DNA of 37,033 nucleotides from positions 1 to 37,033 of the forward strand of contig CAMOFI010000008.1 of NCBI GenBank assembly GCA_946613135.1. Direction: 5' to 3'. The translations under genes were made by a program, and so were the position numbers. This DNA comes from an uncultured Bacteroidales bacterium. Lineage in GTDB: Bacteria > Bacteroidota > Bacteroidia > Bacteroidales > P3. Each line of letters begins with the position of its first letter. Position 1 is the first letter of the stretch. Positions 32,190 through 37,033 of this stretch are shown in pieces. The notes beneath the pieces were generated by a model. That model saw only the letters and a program-made list of their open reading frames with translations, was not told the DNA's origin and did no database searches.

Positions 32190-34043
32190 GTGAGCCGCAA
32201 CCAATACCAAGAGCGCAGCAACGTGATACGCATCATCTTCATTACGATAGGGGCAATCTTTATCGTGAGGCTTGCTTTTTTGCAACTTTTCGACAACACC
32301 TACCGCGATCTGGCCGACCAACAGGCACTGCGCAACGTGACGCAGTATGCCGCACGCGGACTGATATACGACCGAAACGGCAAGCTGCTTGTCTACAACG
32401 AGGCCGTATACGACCTGATGGTTATCCCCAAAATGACGAAGCACCTGGACACAGCTTATTTCTGCAAGGTGATTGGGATAAGTCGGGAGGACTTCGACGC
32501 CCGCATGAAAAAGGCTTGCCGCTACTCAACCTACTCTCCTTCGATATTCATGAAGCAGGTGTCGAAAGAGGAATACGGCTCGTGGCAGAGCCATCTATAC
32601 AAATTCCACGGTTTCTATGTGCAGAAACGCACACTGCGTGTATACGACAAGCCGATAGCTGCCCACGTGCTCGGATATGTGGGCGAAGTTGACCAGAGCG
32701 ATATCGACAACGACCACTACTACAAGCAGGGTGACTATATAGGCAAAAGCGGACTGGAAAAAAGCTATGAGGGAGTGCTGCGCGGTGTGAAAGGCAAACG
32801 GGTCATGCATGTTGATGTGCACAACCGGGAAATAGGACCTTACAAGAACGGCGCGGAGGACACTATGGCTATTGAGGGGGGCAACCTGTACACTACGCTC
32901 GATGCAGACCTGCAGGAATATGCCGAGGGACTTATGGCAAACAAGCGCGGATGTATTGTGGCGATAGAGCCTTCCACAGGGGAGGTACTGGCTCTGCTTT
33001 CGGCGCCTGGCTATGACCCCAACCTGCTTGTGGGCAGGGCGCGAGGCGAAAACTATCTGATGCTGCAGAGGGACATTGCCAAGCCCCTCTTCAACAGGGC
33101 CCTTCAGGCTCAGTATCCTCCAGGATCGATCTTCAAGGTGGCGCAGGCTATGACAGCTCTGGATTTGGGCGTCATATCGCCATCGACGGGTTTTCCGTGC
33201 GACAAGTCGCTGGTGGGATGCCACAACCACCCCTCGGCTCGAACGGTGCAGGAGGCTATAAAGATGTCGTGCAACCCATACTTTTACTTTGTCTACCGAC
33301 GTATAATACAGCAAGGCAAATATAGCAACATCTACCGCGACAGCCCTTACGGTCTGACAGTGTGGCACAACTATATGGAGCGCTTCGGATTCGGCACCAG
33401 AATCGGCATCGACCTGCCGAGCGTGAAGAGCGGCAACATTCCGGACACGAATTACTACAACCGCTGGTACGGTGCCGGCAAATGGGCTTTCTCTACGATA
33501 TACTCGAACAGTATAGGGCAAGGCGAAGTGGAGGTAGTGCCGCTGCAGATGGCCAACCTGGCCTGCATAGTGGCGAACAGAGGCTACTGGATCACACCGC
33601 ACCTGGTACGCTACTACGGGCCAGACTCGACACGCAACGAGGAGTTCTACACACGCCACGAGACAGGGATCGACCGCCGGTACTTCGAAATTGCGGCAGC
33701 AGGAATGTATGATGTTGTGCACACTGCAGGAGGCACAGCACGACGGGCCAACATTGCAGACATTGACGTGTGTGGCAAAACTGGCACAGCGCAGAATATC
33801 GGCTACGACCACTCTGTTTTTATCTGTTTTGCTCCGAAGGAGAACCCCAAAATAGCTGTAGCCGTGTATGTGGAGAACGCTCCGGGTGGCGGCGGTTTCT
33901 GGGCTGCTCCGATAGCGAGCCTTGTGGTGGAGAAATACATTCGCGGAAACGTGACACGCACGGAACTGGAGAAATACTATCGCGAGGCTGCTCCTTGCCA
34001 GAAGCTGCCTCTTACCCGCATATCGAAAAAGAAAAGGAAATGA
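32190..34043 (+). CDS. mrdA: Penicillin-binding protein 2 (peptidoglycan transpeptidase of the elongasome)
   Basis: 617 residues from a GTG start (MSRNQYQERSNVIRII). One N-terminal membrane segment (~11-33, VIRIIFITIGAIFIVRLAFL) is followed by the dimerisation/pedestal domain and the transpeptidase. Active-site motifs are complete: SIFK with Ser313, SCN at 360-362 and KTG at 530-532 (CGKTGTAQN). The C-terminus is basic. PBP2 crosslinks lateral-wall peptidoglycan with RodA. Upstream there is no mreB/C/D as is common in this group; the DUF2723 gene is there instead. The stop overlaps rodA (ATGA), so translation is coupled. It has its own promoter region. Confidence 0.93.
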   Translation: MSRNQYQERSNVIRIIFITIGAIFIVRLAFLQLFDNTYRDLADQQALRNVTQYAARGLIYDRNGKLLVYNEAVYDLMVIPKMTKHLDTAYFCKVIGISREDFDARMKKACRYSTYSPSIFMKQVSKEEYGSWQSHLYKFHGFYVQKRTLRVYDKPIAAHVLGYVGEVDQSDIDNDHYYKQGDYIGKSGLEKSYEGVLRGVKGKRVMHVDVHNREIGPYKNGAEDTMAIEGGNLYTTLDADLQEYAEGLMANKRGCIVAIEPSTGEVLALLSAPGYDPNLLVGRARGENYLMLQRDIAKPLFNRALQAQYPPGSIFKVAQAMTALDLGVISPSTGFPCDKSLVGCHNHPSARTVQEAIKMSCNPYFYFVYRRIIQQGKYSNIYRDSPYGLTVWHNYMERFGFGTRIGIDLPSVKSGNIPDTNYYNRWYGAGKWAFSTIYSNSIGQGEVEVVPLQMANLACIVANRGYWITPHLVRYYGPDSTRNEEFYTRHETGIDRRYFEIAAAGMYDVVHTAGGTARRANIADIDVCGKTGTAQNIGYDHSVFICFAPKENPKIAVAVYVENAPGGGGFWAAPIASLVVEKYIRGNVTRTELEKYYREAAPCQKLPLTRISKKKRK

Positions 34044-35290
34044 TGGAGAACAAAATCGACTGGATATCGCTAACACTATACTTGGCCATACTGTTGTTCG
34101 GTTGGCTGAACATATATGCGGCATGCTATGACGAGAGTCATGCTGGAATATTTGATTTTTCTACCAAGCACGGCAAGCAGCTTATATGGATAGGCGTGTC
34201 GTTGTTTTTTGCTCTTGTGATCACACTTACCGACCCGAAGATTTTTTCGCAGACTGCTTATTTCATCTACCTCGGCGCACTGCTGCTTTTGGTGGTCACC
34301 CTCTTTGTGGCCAACGTGACGAAAGGCGGCCAGTCGTGGATAGACTTCGGCTCTTTTAAGCTGCAGCCCTCAGAATTTGCAAAATTCGCCACAGCTCTGG
34401 CTCTTGCGAAATACATGAGTTCGCTCGACTTGGACTATAAGCTGGTCCGCACTAAGATTGTTTCGTGGGTGATTGTCCTTATTCCGGCTCTGCTGATACT
34501 GCTGCAGCACGACACAGGGTCGGCGATGGTCTTTGCTGGTTTCGTATTGCCGCTCTATCGCGAAGGTCTTTCGCCAAAGATACTCATCTTCGGGCTTATA
34601 GCAATAATTCTTTTCGTCGTGGCTCTGCTCGTAAACCGTTTCATCATTATAGGAATGCTTGCTCTTATAGCACTTTTCTACCTTTTTGTATGGCTCAACA
34701 AACGCACTCGCAAGCACTACATGTGGGCTACGGTGGTATTTCTTGCCTGCTCGCTCTTCACTTTGTCGGTCGACTTCGCGTTTGAACATATCCTGGAACC
34801 TCACCAGCGCGACCGTATCTATGTGCTGCTTGGCAAGACGGACGATACTCGCGGAACAGGATATAACGTGTACCAGTCGAAAATAGCCATCGGGTCGGGT
34901 GGCGTAATTGGGAAGGGATTCCTGAACGGCACCATAACAAAAGCCGACTTTGTGCCCGAACAGGAGACCGACTTCATTTTCTGCACGGTAGGCGAGGAAT
35001 GGGGCTTTGTCGGCGCCACGGCGGTAACGCTGCTCTATGTATGCCTGCTTCTGAGGCTGGTAACACTTGCGGAGCGACAGTATTCGCGATTTTCGCGTTT
35101 CTACGGCTATTCCGTCGCCAGCATACTTTTTGTGCATGTATTCATCAACATCGGCATGGTGCTGGGGTTGCTGCCTGTGATAGGTATTCCGCTACCGTTT
35201 TTCAGCTACGGAGGTTCGTCGCTCATTGCTTTCACCATACTGCTGTTCATATTCCTGCGACAGGATCAGGAACGCTCGAAACCAGTTTGA
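34040..35290 (+). CDS. rodA: Rod-shape SEDS glycosyltransferase RodA
   Basis: The track ORF begins at 33770 inside mrdA; the real start is the ATG at 34040 (MMENKIDWIS), overlapping the mrdA stop as ATGA, or the adjacent ATG at 34043. The 416-residue protein has about ten membrane helices and SEDS signatures: GGQSWIDFGSFKLQPSEFAK, the DTRGTGYNVYQSKIAIGSGG loop, FVPEQETDFIFCTVGEEWGF and PFFSYGGSSL near the C-terminus. RodA polymerises glycan strands with PBP2 during cell elongation. It is followed by a 106-bp gap before clpX, where only a 21-codon ORF (35318-35383) of doubtful value is found. Confidence 0.93.
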   Translation: MMENKIDWISLTLYLAILLFGWLNIYAACYDESHAGIFDFSTKHGKQLIWIGVSLFFALVITLTDPKIFSQTAYFIYLGALLLLVVTLFVANVTKGGQSWIDFGSFKLQPSEFAKFATALALAKYMSSLDLDYKLVRTKIVSWVIVLIPALLILLQHDTGSAMVFAGFVLPLYREGLSPKILIFGLIAIILFVVALLVNRFIIIGMLALIALFYLFVWLNKRTRKHYMWATVVFLACSLFTLSVDFAFEHILEPHQRDRIYVLLGKTDDTRGTGYNVYQSKIAIGSGGVIGKGFLNGTITKADFVPEQETDFIFCTVGEEWGFVGATAVTLLYVCLLLRLVTLAERQYSRFSRFYGYSVASILFVHVFINIGMVLGLLPVIGIPLPFFSYGGSSLIAFTILLFIFLRQDQERSKPV

Positions 35291-35396
35291 GAAACAGGCG
35301 CTAAGGGGTTACTCAACATGGTTTTTGCAGACCAGCAGGAGAGGAGAAAAACGGGAAATGGCGCTTTAACGATTGAAGAATAAAAAATAAACTATA

Positions 35397-36617
35397 ATGC
35401 CAAAGAAAAACAACAACGAAGAACACTGCTCATTTTGCGGACGTCCGGCTTCGCAATGTTCGATGCTCCTTACGGGCATCGACGGATATATATGCCCCGA
35501 CTGTGTCAGCCAGGCCAACCTGATACTGAAACAGGAGGATCCCGCAACTTCGAAAGGCAAGAGACACTACACGCCGGACAAGCACATCCCGACTCCCACG
35601 GAAATAAAGCAACTGATGGACCAGTACGTCATCGGTCAAGACGATGCAAAGAAAATCCTCGCCGTTGCTGTATACAACCACTACAAACGGCTACAGTACT
35701 ACGAAAGGACAGGCTCGTCGAACGATGTGGAGATCGAAAAGTCGAACATAATCCTTGTGGGAGAGACAGGAACTGGCAAAACGCTTATGGCCAGAACTAT
35801 TGCGCGGATGCTCGACGTGCCTTTCTGCATAGCCGACGCGACAACGCTGACGGAAGCCGGATATGTGGGCGACGATGTCGAAAACGTGCTCGTTCGACTG
35901 CTGCAAGCTGCAGACTACGACGTGGCTGCTGCGGAACGCGGCATTGTCTTCATCGACGAGATTGACAAGATTGCACGCAAGAGCGACAATCCGTCAATAA
36001 CACGCGACGTTTCAGGCGAAGGAGTGCAACAGGCACTTCTCAAACTGCTCGAGGGTGCCATAGTGAACGTGCCGCCCAACGGAGGACGCAAGCATCCAGA
36101 ACAGCAGATGATACAGGTGAACACTCGCAACATCCTATTCATCTCGGGAGGAGCTTTCGACGGTATCGAACGCGACATAGCCCTCCGCATGAACTCGAAC
36201 GTAATCGGATTCAACGGCTCGAAGACGAGAGAAGAGATAGACCGCCACAACATGCTGCAATACATCCAGCCGATGGACCTCAAAAAGTTCGGACTGATAC
36301 CCGAACTGGTGGGTCGTTTCCCAGTGCTGACCCACCTCGACCCACTCGATCGCAACGCATTGCTCCGCATCCTTACTGAACCCAAGAACGCCCTCGTCAA
36401 ACAATATCAAGAACTGTTCAAAATGGACGACGTGAAGCTTGAATTCGACACTGCTGCACTCAACCAAATCGTTGACACTGCAGTGGAATACAAACTCGGC
36501 GCTCGCGGACTCCGCTCGATAATGGAAAAGGTAATGAACGACCTGATGTTCGAGCTGCCATCACATAGCGGCGAAACGATACGCATCACGAAAAAAACGG
36601 TACAGAAAAACTTATGA
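35397..36617 (+). CDS. clpX: ATP-dependent Clp protease ATP-binding subunit ClpX
   Basis: 406 residues with the full ClpX layout. An N-terminal zinc-binding domain uses Cys11, 14, 33 and 36. Walker A is GETGTGKT at 122-129, pore loop GYVG at 155-158, and Walker [11 protein letters not shown] follows. The RKH loop (GGRKHP) and IGF loop (NVIGFNG), which docks to ClpP, are present, and sensor 2 is LGARGLRS. It unfolds tagged proteins and feeds them to ClpP. In many Bacteroidales clpX follows tig and clpP; here it follows rodA, so those genes must lie elsewhere. It overlaps queD as ATGA. Confidence 0.96.
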   Translation: MPKKNNNEEHCSFCGRPASQCSMLLTGIDGYICPDCVSQANLILKQEDPATSKGKRHYTPDKHIPTPTEIKQLMDQYVIGQDDAKKILAVAVYNHYKRLQYYERTGSSNDVEIEKSNIILVGETGTGKTLMARTIARMLDVPFCIADATTLTEAGYVGDDVENVLVRLLQAADYDVAAAERGIVFIDEIDKIARKSDNPSITRDVSGEGVQQALLKLLEGAIVNVPPNGGRKHPEQQMIQVNTRNILFISGGAFDGIERDIALRMNSNVIGFNGSKTREEIDRHNMLQYIQPMDLKKFGLIPELVGRFPVLTHLDPLDRNALLRILTEPKNALVKQYQELFKMDDVKLEFDTAALNQIVDTAVEYKLGARGLRSIMEKVMNDLMFELPSHSGETIRITKKTVQKNL

Positions 36618-37033
36618 TTTTACGTCTCACCAAACAGTTCGACTTCCAGATGGCGCACTCGCTTACGGGCTACGACGGGAAGTGCAGCAATATACATGGG
36701 CACAACTACCGGCTGCTTGTAACCGTAGAAGGAGAGCCCATAGCAAGCGCCGACAACGCCAAAAACGGCATGGTAATGGATTTTGGCGACATAAAGCAGA
36801 TTGTGGCCAAACACCTGATAGAGCCCTTCGACCACGCCCTCGTCGTGCAGAAGGACTCACCCTACAGCAGCATAGAGGGAACAAAACTTATCGTGACATC
36901 ATTCCAACCCACAAGCGAAAACATGCTTATTCATTTCGCCAGCTTGCTCGGTCCGCACATGCCTCCTACAGTGGCTCTCCACAGCCTTCGCCTTTACGAG
37001 ACAGAAAGCTCTTATGCCGAGCTGATACTTTAA
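36614..37033 (+). CDS. queD: 6-carboxytetrahydropterin synthase (QueD)
   Basis: 139 residues, complete to the TAA that ends the window. It shows the 6-pyruvoyl-tetrahydropterin synthase fold with zinc ligands His15, His28 and His30 ([15 protein letters not shown]), catalytic Cys24 (GKCSNIHGH), the MVMDFGDIK helix and FDHALV, plus [10 protein letters not shown] near the end. The Cys two residues before NIHGH is normal for QueD and for PTPS-III-type enzymes. It makes the 6-carboxytetrahydropterin precursor of queuosine and related 7-deazapurines. It is coupled to clpX by an ATGA overlap; the expected queE/queC partners would be beyond the window. Confidence 0.92.
   Translation: MILRLTKQFDFQMAHSLTGYDGKCSNIHGHNYRLLVTVEGEPIASADNAKNGMVMDFGDIKQIVAKHLIEPFDHALVVQKDSPYSSIEGTKLIVTSFQPTSENMLIHFASLLGPHMPPTVALHSLRLYETESSYAELIL

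Noticed and set aside
32595-34124. 509-codon minus-strand ORF opposite mrdA
   Set aside because: Antisense shadow of a clearly conserved PBP2; its amino-acid mix is odd (many Cys, His, Arg, Val) and it shows no domain.
34370-35137. 255-codon minus-strand ORF opposite rodA
   Set aside because: Shadow of a conserved SEDS protein; polar antisense composition.
35318-35383. 21-codon ORF MVFADQQERRKTGNGALTIE between rodA and clpX
   Set aside because: Too short to judge; no promoter or conserved feature visible.
1-37033. CRISPR arrays, transposons, prophage, rRNA or tRNA genes
   Set aside because: No regularly spaced repeats, transposase or integrase ORFs, phage structural genes or rRNA/tRNA-like stretches were seen on either strand.

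Overview
The window reads as chromosomal DNA from a member of the Bacteroidota, most likely order Bacteroidales. Four kinds of evidence support this. (1) Two proteins carry type IX secretion (T9SS) C-terminal sorting domains. (2) There is an S46 dipeptidyl-peptidase, a TonB-dependent outer-membrane beta-barrel with a CarboxypepD_reg-like N-terminus, a Bacteroidetes-type LptE and a DUF2723 protein. (3) Several intergenic regions carry the Bacteroidetes -7 promoter element TAnnTTTG. (4) Shine-Dalgarno sequences are weak. I see no rRNA, tRNA, CRISPR array, transposase, integrase or phage gene. This is mostly ordinary core chromosome with one accessory-looking patch at about 4.7-10.3 kb.

Layout. 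1-413 (+): 3' end of a phosphate butyryltransferase, followed by a strong hairpin terminator. 510-872 (+): single PAS-domain protein. 1022-3601 (+): TonB-type outer-membrane receptor. 3611-4045 (+): orphan HSDR_N-like nuclease-fold protein. 4071-4661 (-): Fe-type superoxide dismutase. 4766-9805 (-): three closely packed secreted-protein genes: a BspA-type leucine-rich repeat protein with a T9SS tail, a protein with three InlB-type repeats and a T9SS tail, and an AT-rich unknown secreted protein. 9806-10280: the only gene-free stretch over 300 bp.

10281-23973 (-): a head-to-tail run of eleven genes with very small gaps or overlaps. In transcription order they are dpp11 - pth - coaX - outer-membrane barrel - TPR protein - lptC - comEA-like - lpxD - SGNH esterase - SGNH esterase - MBOAT acyltransferase. 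The run combines peptide use, LPS synthesis and export (lpxD, lptC), and a probable surface-glycan O-acylation cassette (MBOAT plus two SGNH proteins) that is translationally coupled to lpxD.

24070-27485 (+), divergent from dpp11: a membrane VWA-domain protein overlapping a polysaccharide flippase. 27590-27793 (-): a small membrane protein. 27915-28732 (+): a 57-residue lipoprotein, too short for the ORF track, overlapping a SprT-like zinc metalloprotein by one base (TAATG). 28847-31983 (+): a 56-residue protein, LptE, and a DUF2723 GT-C-type membrane protein whose conserved N-terminus has no visible start codon. 32190-35290 (+): mrdA (PBP2) and rodA, preceded by a promoter embedded in overlapping palindromes. 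35397-37033 (+): clpX and queD, overlapping by ATGA.

The most noteworthy items are the lpxD/SGNH/SGNH/MBOAT cassette, the hidden lipoprotein coupled to the SprT-like gene, the missing start codon of the DUF2723 gene, and the TTTGTAA palindromes over the mrdA promoter. Nothing here can be called a new defence or mobile system from sequence alone.
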